Shown: piece by piece, positions 43,569 to 51,366 of the stretch
Numbering within the stretch: position 1 is the stretch's first letter
How the letters are laid out: each line of letters opens with the position of its first letter
Source of the DNA: JBBQXH01 sp963710975
GTDB taxonomy: Bacteria > Actinomycetota > Thermoleophilia > Gaiellales > Gaiellaceae
Length of the DNA: 64,000 bases
Assembly (NCBI GenBank): GCA_963710975.1
Contig: CAVQCG010000004.1
Span: 124,001 to 188,000, forward strand
Direction of reading: 5' to 3'
Position numbers and translations under genes: made by a program
The notes under the pieces: model-generated
Seen by the model: the letters and a program-made list of their open reading frames with translations, nothing else
Told to the model about the DNA's origin: nothing
Database searches by the model: none

Positions 43569-44590
43569 AGCGATACCTCGTGCTGGCCGAGGGGCACTCG
43601 GCCGACCCGCACCACGGGAAGACCATGGCCGGAGTGGTCAGGTACGCGCCGGATCCGGTCGTGGCGATCCTCGACTCGGAGAGGGCGGGGGAGACGTACG
43701 AGGGAATTCCGATCGTCGCGCGCGTCTCGGACGCGCTGCCCTTCGCCCCTACCACGGCAATCGTCGGCGTCGCGCCAACGGGCGGTGTCTTGCCTCCCAT
43801 CTGGCGTGACCTGCTGAAGGCATCGATCTCGAGCGGTCTCGACGTCGAGTCGGGAATGCACGTGTTCCTGGCGGACGATCCGGAGCTCGCCGAGCACGCG
43901 AGGCGCCGCGGCGTCGAGTTGCGCGATCTGCGGCGGCCGCCCGAGGGCCTGGGCGTTCCGACCGGAGCGAACCTTCGCCTGGCTGCGACGGTCGTGCACA
44001 CGGTTGGCTCGGACTGCGCGATCGGGAAGAAGACGATGGCGCTCGAGCTCGACCTCGAAGCGCGCCGGCGCGGCCTCGATTCGGTGTTCGTGCCGACGGG
44101 ACAGACCGGGATCGCGATCGCAGGTTGGGGGATCGCCGTCGACTCCGTCGTCTCCGACTTCGTCGCAGGGGCGGCCGAACGGCTCGTCGTCGAGGGAGCG
44201 TCGCGCGGCGATCTCCTGTGGGTGGAGGGCCAGGGGTCGCTGATCCACCCGTACTACTCCGCCGTCACGCTCGGTCTCTACCACGGCGCCATGCCACACC
44301 TGCTCGTCCTCTGCCACAAGGCCGGCGAAACGCACATCGAGGACCTGCCCGGACACCCGATCCCGCCGCTCGCCGAGCTCGTCGATCTCTACGAGCGCGT
44401 CGCCCTACCGGCCCGCCCGGCGCGGGTAGCGGCGATCGCACTCAACACCATGGTGCTCGATGACGCCGAGGCATCGAGGGTCGTGTCCTCTGCCGAGGCA
44501 GAGACGGGGCTCGTCGCCGACGACCCCGTGCGGTTCGGGTCGCGCAGGCTGGTCGACGCGGTGATACGCCAACTGCCTGAACGCCGATAG
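43565..44590 (+). CDS. dgcN: DUF1611 protein, putative D-glutamate N-acetyltransferase
   Basis: 341 residues from GTG in a GTGA overlap with the epimerase gene. A Rossmann-like N-terminal domain is followed by a P-loop domain (GSDCAIGKKT, 148-157) and WVEGQGSLIHPYYSAVTLGL, the DUF1611 pattern. Members called DgcN acetylate D-glutamate so that DgcA can racemise it. Together the two genes would feed D-Glu, for example from cell walls, into L-Glu metabolism. A partner deacetylase is not in view. Confidence 0.8.
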   Translation: MKRYLVLAEGHSADPHHGKTMAGVVRYAPDPVVAILDSERAGETYEGIPIVARVSDALPFAPTTAIVGVAPTGGVLPPIWRDLLKASISSGLDVESGMHVFLADDPELAEHARRRGVELRDLRRPPEGLGVPTGANLRLAATVVHTVGSDCAIGKKTMALELDLEARRRGLDSVFVPTGQTGIAIAGWGIAVDSVVSDFVAGAAERLVVEGASRGDLLWVEGQGSLIHPYYSAVTLGLYHGAMPHLLVLCHKAGETHIEDLPGHPIPPLAELVDLYERVALPARPARVAAIALNTMVLDDAEASRVVSSAEAETGLVADDPVRFGSRRLVDAVIRQLPERR

Positions 44591-44623
44591 AACGGGGGAT
44601 TGAGGAAGGCGCCCGCCGGGCCG

Positions 44624-46153
44624 ATGTTCTCCGCGATGCGCCTGCGGGCCGTTCTCCTTCTGCTGCTCGCCGCCCTAGCCTGCTCCGCCACGATTCCCGC
44701 AGGGGCGGCTGCGGGTTCGAGCCTTTTCGTCGGCCTCGCGGACGACTACCTGAAGTCAGAACCTGAGCGGGCGGCCCAGTCTCTCGACTCACTTGGGGTG
44801 TCTGGGGTCAGGCTCACGGTGGCATGGGATGGAACCCAGGCAATCTCCGGCTCAGAGGCCGCCGCCATCGCAACGGCGCTTGGCGCGGACGCGGGTGCAC
44901 GCATTGTGGTCAGCGTGTACTCCCGCACGATCATGCCGCTCACTGACATCCAGCGCGATGCGTACTGCTCGTTCGTCCGCAGCATCGTCGAGCGCTTCGC
45001 CGAGATAGACGACGCCGTCATCTGGAACGAACCCAACAAGAGTACGTTTTGGCGGCCGCAGTTCAGCGGGACGGAGAGCGCAGCTCCCCGGGCATATGCG
45101 GAGCTTCTCGCGCGGTGCTACGACGTGCTTCACGCCTTCGACCCCGCGATCAATGTCATTCACGCCGGCCTCTCGTCGACCGGGAACGACCGTCCGGGTG
45201 CGGCCTCGAACGTGTCGCACTCCCCCGGAAACTTCATCCGCCAGGAAGGGCTTGCGTACCGCGCGATGGGCAGGACGGCGCGCCTTTTCGACACGTTCGG
45301 GATGCACCCCTACGGCGAGACGTCGTCCGAGCGACCGTGGAAACGTCACGATGCCTCGTCGACGATCGGCCTCGGCGACTGGCAGACGCTGATGCAGGCG
45401 CTGTGGGACGGCTTCCAGGGGACACAGCAGCCGATCCCCGGGGAAGGGACTCCGATCTGGTATCTCGAGATTGGCTGGCAGACGGTACCGAGCCTGGCGA
45501 AGCGGTCCCTCTACTCGGGCTCGGAGACCGAGGCGCGTCCCTTGCCCGATCTCGCCGTCGGGGCTCTCGACTCCGGCGAGGGGGATGCGCCCGACCAGGC
45601 TGCCCAGTTCACCGACGCCATCCGGCTCGCATACTGCCAGCCGTACGTCGACGCGATCTTCAGCTTCCTCCTCGTCGACGAGTCGGCGCTCGAGCGCTGG
45701 CAATCGGGAGTGCTCTGGACCGACTGGACGCCCAAGGGCTCGTTTGGTGCACTCCAGCAAGTCATCAGGGAGGTGAGGGATGACCGGGTCGACTGCTCGA
45801 CGCTGAAAGGCGGCCCGGTGAAGCCGTTCACGCCCAAGACCGGTGTCGAGGTGCTCGGCGTCGAGTGGCCGAAAGCGAAGAGCTTCAACTGGAAGAACGA
45901 CGTCTGGCGCTTCCGGATTCAGACCGACGAGCAGGCAACCTACGATGCCTCGCTCGTACGCATCGGTGCCGGGCGCCCCGCGCTCGTGGCCACCGGTGAG
46001 CTCCGAAGGCGCTACTTCGTCTTCGTCAAGTTCCCGGTGCGACGCCTGCCCGCGGGACGCTACGCCATGCGGGTCACGCTGCGGAGCCGAGAGAGCGCGT
46101 CGAGGGAGACGACGCTGAGAAGCCCGGTCTTCCTGGTTCAGCAACGAAGGTAG
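44624..46153 (+). CDS. secreted glycoside-hydrolase-like protein (clan GH-A fold)
   Basis: 509 residues from ATG 44624; a TTG at 44600 is an alternative start. The signal peptide is MRLRAVLLLLLAALACSATIPAGA. The body looks like a TIM-barrel glycosidase: WNEPN (Glu136, acid/base) and WYLEIGWQT (Glu282, nucleophile) have the spacing of clan GH-A retaining enzymes. A C-terminal ~110-residue beta-sandwich-like domain follows (from VEVLGVEWPKAKSF). It probably attacks an external polysaccharide. The exact GH family is not assigned. Confidence 0.72.
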   Translation: MFSAMRLRAVLLLLLAALACSATIPAGAAAGSSLFVGLADDYLKSEPERAAQSLDSLGVSGVRLTVAWDGTQAISGSEAAAIATALGADAGARIVVSVYSRTIMPLTDIQRDAYCSFVRSIVERFAEIDDAVIWNEPNKSTFWRPQFSGTESAAPRAYAELLARCYDVLHAFDPAINVIHAGLSSTGNDRPGAASNVSHSPGNFIRQEGLAYRAMGRTARLFDTFGMHPYGETSSERPWKRHDASSTIGLGDWQTLMQALWDGFQGTQQPIPGEGTPIWYLEIGWQTVPSLAKRSLYSGSETEARPLPDLAVGALDSGEGDAPDQAAQFTDAIRLAYCQPYVDAIFSFLLVDESALERWQSGVLWTDWTPKGSFGALQQVIREVRDDRVDCSTLKGGPVKPFTPKTGVEVLGVEWPKAKSFNWKNDVWRFRIQTDEQATYDASLVRIGAGRPALVATGELRRRYFVFVKFPVRRLPAGRYAMRVTLRSRESASRETTLRSPVFLVQQRR

Positions 46154-46177
46154 GTTCGGGACGGGTATAAGACCCTC

Positions 46178-47302
46178 GTGAAAGATCCGAGGGTCCATCG
46201 CCTTGCCCGGCTCCTGACGTCGTATTCGCTCGCGCTCGGTCAGGGTGAGGTATTCCGCATCGACGGCGCCACGTGCGCGGCACAGCTTGCGCTTGCCCTC
46301 TATCAGGCGGCGCTCGAGCGTGGAGCCAACCCGTACGTGAACACGACCGCACCCGAGCTGGACGAGATTCTCCTCACCGAAGGGACCGACGAGCAGATCG
46401 CGTTTCTCCCGCCCATGAGCTGGGCCGAGGTCGAGCACGTCGACGCGATGGCGACGATCTGGTCGGACGAGAACACGATGGCACTCTCGCGCGTCGATCC
46501 GGTGAGGCTCGGCGCGCTCCTGGCAACGCGCAGGCAGCTCTCGACCCGGCGTTGGGAGCGCATCGCGGCCGGAGAGATGCGCTGGTGCGGGACGCTGTTC
46601 CCCTCCACCGCTCACGCTCAGGACGCGGACATGTCGCTCGAGGACTACGAGCGCTTCGTGTTCAGGGCGTGTCACGTCGAGGACGGCGACGAAGACGCAG
46701 CGGGATGGTGGACGTCGACGTCGGAACGTTTGGCGTCACATGCCGAGCGGCTCGGCGCTGTTCGCGAGCTCCGGGTCGTCGGGCCTGACACCGAGCTGCG
46801 GCTCGGAGTCGCTGGCCGAACCTGGATCGCGGCTGACGGCAGGCTCAACATGCCGGACGGCGAGGTCTTCACGAGCCCGGTCGAGACCGTGACCGAAGGC
46901 GACATCCGGTTCCAGTTCCCGGCGATCTACGAGGGCCGCGAGGTCGAGGACGTACGGCTTCGCTTCGAGGGGGGTCAGGTCGTCTCCTCGGAGGCCGCTC
47001 GCGGTGACGACTATCTGGCGGCGCTCCTCGACGTGACCGGGGCGCGGATCCTGGGCGAGGTCGCGTTCGGTCTCAACTACGAGATCGACCGCTTCACCCG
47101 AAACATCCTGTTCGATGAGAAGATCGGTGGAACGATGCACTTCGCCCTCGGCTCGGCGTTCGAGCAGGCCGGAGGGAAGAATCCCTCCGGGATTCACTGG
47201 GACATGGTCTGCGATCTCCGCGAGGAGGGAGAGGTCTACGCCGACGGCGAGCTCGTCTGGAAGGCCGGCAGATTCCTCGATGACGGGGGCGCGGGTGGTT
47301 GA
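46178..47302 (+). CDS. M29-family aminopeptidase, first copy
   Basis: 374 residues from GTG. It matches thermophilic AmpS/PepS aminopeptidases: DPRVHRLARLLTSYSLALGQGE at the N-terminus, GRTWIAADGRLNMPDGEVFTSPVE in the middle, and the metal-binding C-terminus (NYEIDRFTRNILFDEKIGGTMHFALG, then IHWDMVCDLR). It removes N-terminal residues from peptides using a two-metal site. A tandem paralogue follows, overlapping by 8 nt, so the two were probably formed by duplication and may form a mixed or paired enzyme. Confidence 0.9.
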   Translation: MKDPRVHRLARLLTSYSLALGQGEVFRIDGATCAAQLALALYQAALERGANPYVNTTAPELDEILLTEGTDEQIAFLPPMSWAEVEHVDAMATIWSDENTMALSRVDPVRLGALLATRRQLSTRRWERIAAGEMRWCGTLFPSTAHAQDADMSLEDYERFVFRACHVEDGDEDAAGWWTSTSERLASHAERLGAVRELRVVGPDTELRLGVAGRTWIAADGRLNMPDGEVFTSPVETVTEGDIRFQFPAIYEGREVEDVRLRFEGGQVVSSEAARGDDYLAALLDVTGARILGEVAFGLNYEIDRFTRNILFDEKIGGTMHFALGSAFEQAGGKNPSGIHWDMVCDLREEGEVYADGELVWKAGRFLDDGGAGG

Positions 47303-48407
47303 GCCGCGGATCGCGAAGCTTGCCGACGTCATCGTCGGCTATTCGATCGGGGCCAAGCCCGGCGAGCTCGTCCTGATCGAAGGCTCGTCGGCGGCGATCG
47401 ACCTCGTCGGGGAGCTCTACCGACGGGTTCTTGCAGCCGGCGCTCACCCCGTGATCCGTATCGGTGTCGAAGGGGTGCGTGAGACATTGCTCGGAAGCGG
47501 GACGGGCGCCCAGGTCGAGTGGCTGAACCCGCGTGCCGTCGACGACGTCGAGCGAGCCGACGCCAGGATCCAGATCCTCGCCGAGACGAATACTCGCTCG
47601 CTCTCCGGCGTCGACCCGTCGATGCAGGCGAAGTTCAGCCGTTCGCGCTCGCCGATCCTGACCCGGGTACTCGAGCGCTCGGCCGCGGGCGAGTTCCGCT
47701 GGGTGATCGTCGGCTATCCGACGAATGCCGCCGCGCAGGAGGCCCGTATGTCGCTCACCGACTACGCGAACTTCGTCTACAGGGCGGCATTGCTCGACCA
47801 CGAGGATCCCGTCGCGGCATGGCGCGGGCTGGGCGCCCGGCTCGAGCGGTTGGCGGCCTGGCTCGGAACGGTCGAGGAGCTGCGGATCGTCGGCCCCGAC
47901 ACGGACCTGTCCCTCTCCGTTGGCGGACGCACCTGGATCCCGTGCGACGGGACCTTCAACTTCCCGGACGGAGAATGCTTCACCTCCCCGGTCGAGGACA
48001 GCGCCGAGGGCGTGATCCGCTTCACGTATCCGGCGATCTTTCACGGACGGGCCGTCGAGAACGTGCGGCTTCGCTTCGAGCGCGGCGAGGTCGTGGAGGC
48101 GGAGGCGAGCCGGGGCCGCGAGTACCTCGAGGAGATGATTGCCATGGATGACGGCGCGCGGCGTGTCGGTGAGTTCTCATTCGGGCTGAACGAGGCCGTG
48201 CAGGCGTTCACCGGCGAGGTCCTCTTCGACGAGAAGATCGGCGGGACCGTCCATCTCGCGCTCGGGGAGGCCTATCCGGAGAGCGGTGGCGTCAATCGCT
48301 CGGCGCTGCACTGGGACATGGTCTGCGACCTGCGCGAGCGCAGCGAGGTCTACGCGGACGGCGAGCTCGTCTACCGAAACGGCCAGTTTCTGGACGGCCG
48401 CTTCTGA
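47295..48407 (+). CDS. M29-family aminopeptidase, second copy
   Basis: 370 residues from GTG 47295. Same architecture as the gene before it: GRTWIPCDGTFNFPDGECFTSPVE, then FSFGLNEAVQAFTGEVLFDEKIGG and LHWDMVCDLR. Only part of the N-terminal half is similar, so the duplication is old. It is coupled upstream by an 8-nt overlap and downstream by a CTGA overlap to the phosphoesterase gene. Cytoplasmic; substrate range unknown. Confidence 0.9.
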   Translation: MVEPRIAKLADVIVGYSIGAKPGELVLIEGSSAAIDLVGELYRRVLAAGAHPVIRIGVEGVRETLLGSGTGAQVEWLNPRAVDDVERADARIQILAETNTRSLSGVDPSMQAKFSRSRSPILTRVLERSAAGEFRWVIVGYPTNAAAQEARMSLTDYANFVYRAALLDHEDPVAAWRGLGARLERLAAWLGTVEELRIVGPDTDLSLSVGGRTWIPCDGTFNFPDGECFTSPVEDSAEGVIRFTYPAIFHGRAVENVRLRFERGEVVEAEASRGREYLEEMIAMDDGARRVGEFSFGLNEAVQAFTGEVLFDEKIGGTVHLALGEAYPESGGVNRSALHWDMVCDLRERSEVYADGELVYRNGQFLDGRF

Positions 48408-48892
48408 TCGCGATCATCTCGGACACGCATCTTCCCCGCGGGGCTCGGCGGCTACCGGGTGCGTGCGTCGAGACGCTCGGCAGGGCGAGCCTGATCATCC
48501 ACGCAGGTGATTTCTGCGCCGCGACGGTGCTCGACGGGCTCGAGCGGATCGCACCCGTGTCGGCTGTGCACGGGAACGTCGACGAGCCCGCCCTCGTCGC
48601 TCGGCTGCCGGTCCGCACCGTGATCGACGCCGAAGGGCTTCTCGTCGGCATCGTCCACGATCCGGGCCCTTCAACCGGTCGACGCGATCGGCTCCGGTCG
48701 TGGTTCGGCGGCTGTGACGCCATCGTGTACGGCCACACGCACGATCCCGTCGTCGAGCGAGTCGAGGGCGTCTGGTTCCTCAACCCGGGCAGCCCGACCG
48801 AACGTCGCCGTGCACCGGGGCACACGATGATCGTCGTGGAGGATGGCCGTCCCGAGCTCGTCGAGCTCAACGGCGCCGGACGACCCGCGTAA
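48404..48892 (+). CDS. YfcE/MJ0936-type metallophosphoesterase, CTG start
   Basis: 162 residues. All metal motifs are present: IISDTHLPRG (Asp7, His9), HAGDF (Asp36), VHGNVDEP (Asn58, Asp60), IVHDPG (His85) and YGHTHDP (His111, His113). The conserved N-terminus begins directly at CTG 48404; no ATG, GTG or TTG lies between the previous in-frame stop region and this codon. The CTG overlaps the TGA of the aminopeptidase gene (CTGA). Starting at a later codon would delete Asp7/His9. It probably hydrolyses phosphodiesters. Confidence 0.85.
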   Translation: MIAIISDTHLPRGARRLPGACVETLGRASLIIHAGDFCAATVLDGLERIAPVSAVHGNVDEPALVARLPVRTVIDAEGLLVGIVHDPGPSTGRRDRLRSWFGGCDAIVYGHTHDPVVERVEGVWFLNPGSPTERRRAPGHTMIVVEDGRPELVELNGAGRPA

Positions 48893-48895
48893 GAT
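48890..48895 (+). promoter_or_regulatory. -10 box TAAGAT
   Basis: Overlaps the TAA stop of the phosphoesterase gene and lies 10 nt before the ATG of the metallopeptidase gene. Confidence 0.35.
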
Positions 48896-48905
48896 CGAAA
48901 CGGCG

Positions 48906-49802
48906 ATGCGCTTCCGGAATCAAGCTCGTCTCGACACCTCCCAGGTCAGCGACGTACGCGGCCGCCGAGGGATGCCGTCGAGCCGAGGAGGGCAGGTCGC
49001 GCTCGGCGGCGGAGGGCTCGGCATCATCGGCGCGATCATCGCGCTCGTTGTGGTCCTGGCCAGCGGGGGAGGCGGGCTCGGCTCCCTGGGGAACCTCGAC
49101 AACCAGGTCGTCGACGGTTCGGGTGCCCCGAGCGGCAACCTGGCGCAGGAGTGCCAGACCGGAGCGGACGCCAACACGAAAGAGGACTGCCGGATCGTCG
49201 CTGTCGTCAACAGCGTCCAGGAGTACTGGGACGGCGAGTTCCAGCGCTCCGGCTTCACCTACCGACCTGCGAATACCGTCTTCTTCACCGGCGAGGTGAG
49301 CACCGCGTGCGGTGTTGCGAGCGCGGCGGTTGGGCCCTTCTACTGCCCCGGTGACGAGAAGGTCTACATCGATCTCGGGTTCTTCGACGATCTGCAGTCG
49401 AAGTTCGGGGCCCAGGGCGGCCCGTTCGCGGAGGCATACGTGCTCGCCCACGAGTACGGCCATCACGTCCAGAACCAGCTCGGCGTCCTGCGCGGAAACG
49501 GCGGACAGGGGGCGCAGAGTCAGTCCGTTCGCACCGAGCTGCAAGCCGATTGCTACGCAGGGGTCTGGGCGCGAAACGCCGTGAAGACGGGGCTCGTCGA
49601 GGAGATCACACAGGCGGACATCGCCGACGGCCTCGACGCCGCAGCGGCCGTCGGCGACGACCGAATCCAGCAGGAGTTCCAGGGTCGGGTTACCCCGGAG
49701 AGCTGGACGCACGGATCGTCGGCCCAGCGGAAGCAGTGGTTCACTACCGGCTACCAGTCGGGCGACCCGGCCGACTGCGACACCTTCAGCGGCCCGGTCT
49801 AG
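48906..49802 (+). CDS. YpfJ-type putative neutral zinc metallopeptidase
   Basis: 298 residues. A short basic N-terminus, a glycine-rich membrane anchor (LGIIGAIIALVVVLASGGGG, ~37-56) and an external catalytic domain with HEYGHH (182-187) and ELQAD (211-215), the zinc ligands of this family. Four cysteines in the outer domain could form disulfides. The substrate is not known for any close relative that I can name. It ends right where two hairpin-repeat units begin. Confidence 0.88.
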   Translation: MRFRNQARLDTSQVSDVRGRRGMPSSRGGQVALGGGGLGIIGAIIALVVVLASGGGGLGSLGNLDNQVVDGSGAPSGNLAQECQTGADANTKEDCRIVAVVNSVQEYWDGEFQRSGFTYRPANTVFFTGEVSTACGVASAAVGPFYCPGDEKVYIDLGFFDDLQSKFGAQGGPFAEAYVLAHEYGHHVQNQLGVLRGNGGQGAQSQSVRTELQADCYAGVWARNAVKTGLVEEITQADIADGLDAAAAVGDDRIQQEFQGRVTPESWTHGSSAQRKQWFTTGYQSGDPADCDTFSGPV

Positions 49803-49979
49803 CAAGGCGCCGTCAGGCGCCGCGCAGCACCCGCGGCCGTAGGCCGCCAGGGTGCGGAGGGCCGTCGCGGGCGGAGGCCGCGATACATCGGCAAGGCGCC
49901 GTCAGGCGCCGCGCAGCAGCCGCGGCCGCAGGCCGCCAGGGTGCGGAGGGCCGTCGCGGGCGGGGCCCCGCGATACATC
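49802..49979 (+). repeat. two tandem 89-bp hairpin-rich repeat units
   Basis: GCAAGGCGCCGTCAGGCGCC begins at 49802 and again at 49891, giving an 89-bp period with only a handful of differences between units. Each unit contains GGCGCC-GTCA-GGCGCC and CCGCGGCC-GTA-GGCCGC-type stems and ends in GCGATACATC. The same consensus occurs at 42.2-42.5 kb in the opposite orientation. Confidence 0.85.
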
Positions 49980-50028
49980 CGGCACGTGAGGGTCACGCGA
50001 GACCCGTGCCCGGCGTTGCCCTCCATCC

Positions 50029-50057
50029 TTGACAGCGAACACACGTTCGTCTACACT
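50029..50057 (+). promoter_or_regulatory. consensus promoter TTGACA-17-TACACT
   Basis: -35 TTGACA (50029-50034), 17-bp spacer, -10 TACACT (50052-50057). It is the best sigma70-type promoter in the window and is overlapped by the first LexA box. Confidence 0.85.
50036..50049. promoter_or_regulatory. LexA (SOS) box 1, CGAACACACGTTCG
   Basis: A perfect match to the Gram-positive/actinobacterial LexA operator CGAAC-N4-GTTCG. It fills the spacer between -35 and -10, so LexA binding would block RNA polymerase. Confidence 0.85.
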
Positions 50058-50059
50058 AG

Positions 50060-50073
50060 CGAACACATGTTCG
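50060..50073. promoter_or_regulatory. LexA (SOS) box 2, CGAACACATGTTCG
   Basis: A second perfect CGAAC-N4-GTTCG site, centred 24 bp from the first. It covers the expected transcription start and the ATG of the LysM gene. Confidence 0.85.
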
Positions 50074-50327
50074 GTTCGCGTCTCGTACTCACCGGGGTCG
50101 TCCTGTTCCTCCTCATCGCCGGATTCGCGCTCGGGGCCGCGCGGCCGACGAGCGGGGCGGCCCCGGAGACGCGATACGTCGTTCGGGCAGGGGACACGCT
50201 CTGGGCGATCGCGTCGGCGCGGTACGAGGGCGATCCGCGTGAGGCGATCTGGCGGATCCAGGAGCGCAACGGGCTCGAAGACGCATGGCTCCGGCCAGGG
50301 GAGGTGCTCATGCTTCCAAGCCAATGA
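50067..50327 (+). CDS. small membrane LysM protein, SOS-controlled, YneA-like
   Basis: 86 residues: one transmembrane or signal helix (LVLTGVVLFLLIAGFALG, 6-24), a short linker, and one LysM domain (YVVRAGDTLWAIASARYEGD to PGEVLMLP, 36-84) that would bind peptidoglycan outside. Size and layout match YneA of Bacillus, an SOS-induced cell-division inhibitor, and recall actinobacterial ChiZ/DivS. Two perfect LexA boxes on its promoter support the same role: pausing division while DNA is repaired. lexA itself is not in the window. The protein family is secure; the division role is inferred. Confidence 0.82.
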   Translation: MFGSRLVLTGVVLFLLIAGFALGAARPTSGAAPETRYVVRAGDTLWAIASARYEGDPREAIWRIQERNGLEDAWLRPGEVLMLPSQ

Positions 50328-50361
50328 GCCGTGTCGTGCAGGCCCAACGCAGCCTCCCACC

Positions 50362-50367
50362 TACAAT
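50362..50367 (+). promoter_or_regulatory. -10 box TACAAT, leaderless rnz promoter
   Basis: Ends 6 nt before GTG 50374, so rnz has its own promoter and is not only read from the SOS promoter. Confidence 0.6.
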
Positions 50368-50373
50368 CGCCGT

Positions 50374-51366
50374 GTGGATCTCGATGTCGTCTTCCTCGGG
50401 ACGTCCGGCTCGGTGCCGACGGCGAAGCGTGCCCCGACAAGCCTCCTCGTTCGTCGCGGCGGGGATCGTTTCCTGATCGACTGCGGCGAAGGCACTCAGC
50501 GGCAGCTTCTTCGCTCGGGCATCGGCCTGATCGAGCTCCACGAGGTGTTCGTGACGCATTACCACGCAGACCATTACCTCGGTCTTCCCGGGATGCTCAA
50601 GACGTTCTCCCTCCGCGGGCGTGAGCTGCCCCTGACGGTCTACGGGCCACCGGGGCTCCGCGATCTCTTCGACGGGTTACGCCGGATCTTCGGCAAGCTG
50701 ACGTATCCACTGGACCTCCAGGAGTTGCGGGCGGGAGACAGTCTGGATAGGGGGGACTACCGCGTCGTCACATTCTCGGTCCGGCACGGGATTCCGGGCC
50801 TCGGGTACGCGGTTGTCGAGGAGCCCAGACCCGGCCGCTTCGACGTCGCTGCGGCACGGGCCCTGGCCGTGCCCGAAGGCCCCGCCTGGGGAGCACTGCA
50901 GCGAGGGCAGACGGTGGAGGTACCGGGCGGCGGGTCGGTCGCGCCGGAACAGGTTCTCGGCCCGGCGCGCGATGGGCGCAAGCTCGTGATCAGCGGGGAT
51001 ACACGACCGGCCCGGTCGGTGCTCGAGATAGCCGTCGAGGCGGATCTGCTCGTCCACGACGGAACGTTCTCGCGTGACGAGCAGGAGCGGGCGGACGAAA
51101 CCTGTCATACGACGGCGGCAGACGCTGCCGAGGTTGCGCGCGTCGCGGACGTGAGGATGCTCGCGCTGACGCATCTCTCGAACCGGTACTTCGGTGCAGA
51201 GATCCTCCGGGAGGCGCGTGCGGTCTTTCCCGAGACCGTCGTTCCACGGGACTTCGACATCATCGACGTGCGCTTCGCAGAACGCGGGGGCCCGCGTCTT
51301 CTGAAAGGTGGAGCGCTGGGAGGAGAGACTGCTGAGACGGTCGTCGAGGTCGAGGTGGAGACCTGA
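50374..51366 (+). CDS. rnz: ribonuclease Z (tRNA 3'-processing)
   Basis: 330 residues. Metallo-beta-lactamase fold with THYHADHYLGLPG (His62, His64, Asp66, His67), LGTSGSVPTAKRAPTSLLV at the N-terminus, SVRHGIPGLGYAV, the metal-bridging Asp in ISGDTRP and the late LTHLSNRYF. It cuts the 3' trailer from tRNA precursors lacking an encoded CCA, as with the tRNA-Arg in this window. GTG 50374 follows a TACAAT box by 6 nt. Its TGA stop overlaps the next gene's CTG (CTGA). Confidence 0.92.
   Translation: MDLDVVFLGTSGSVPTAKRAPTSLLVRRGGDRFLIDCGEGTQRQLLRSGIGLIELHEVFVTHYHADHYLGLPGMLKTFSLRGRELPLTVYGPPGLRDLFDGLRRIFGKLTYPLDLQELRAGDSLDRGDYRVVTFSVRHGIPGLGYAVVEEPRPGRFDVAAARALAVPEGPAWGALQRGQTVEVPGGGSVAPEQVLGPARDGRKLVISGDTRPARSVLEIAVEADLLVHDGTFSRDEQERADETCHTTAADAAEVARVADVRMLALTHLSNRYFGAEILREARAVFPETVVPRDFDIIDVRFAERGGPRLLKGGALGGETAETVVEVEVET

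Noticed and set aside
44588..44602. TAGAAC box with TTG start 6 nt later before the glycosidase-like gene
   Set aside because: The hexamer lacks the final T of the -10 pattern and a TTG start would add only weakly supported residues; ATG 44624 gives a normal signal peptide.
46970..46982. GGGGTCAGGTCGT, near match to the 13-bp inverted repeat
   Set aside because: In-frame coding sequence of an aminopeptidase with no second copy nearby and mismatches at the end.
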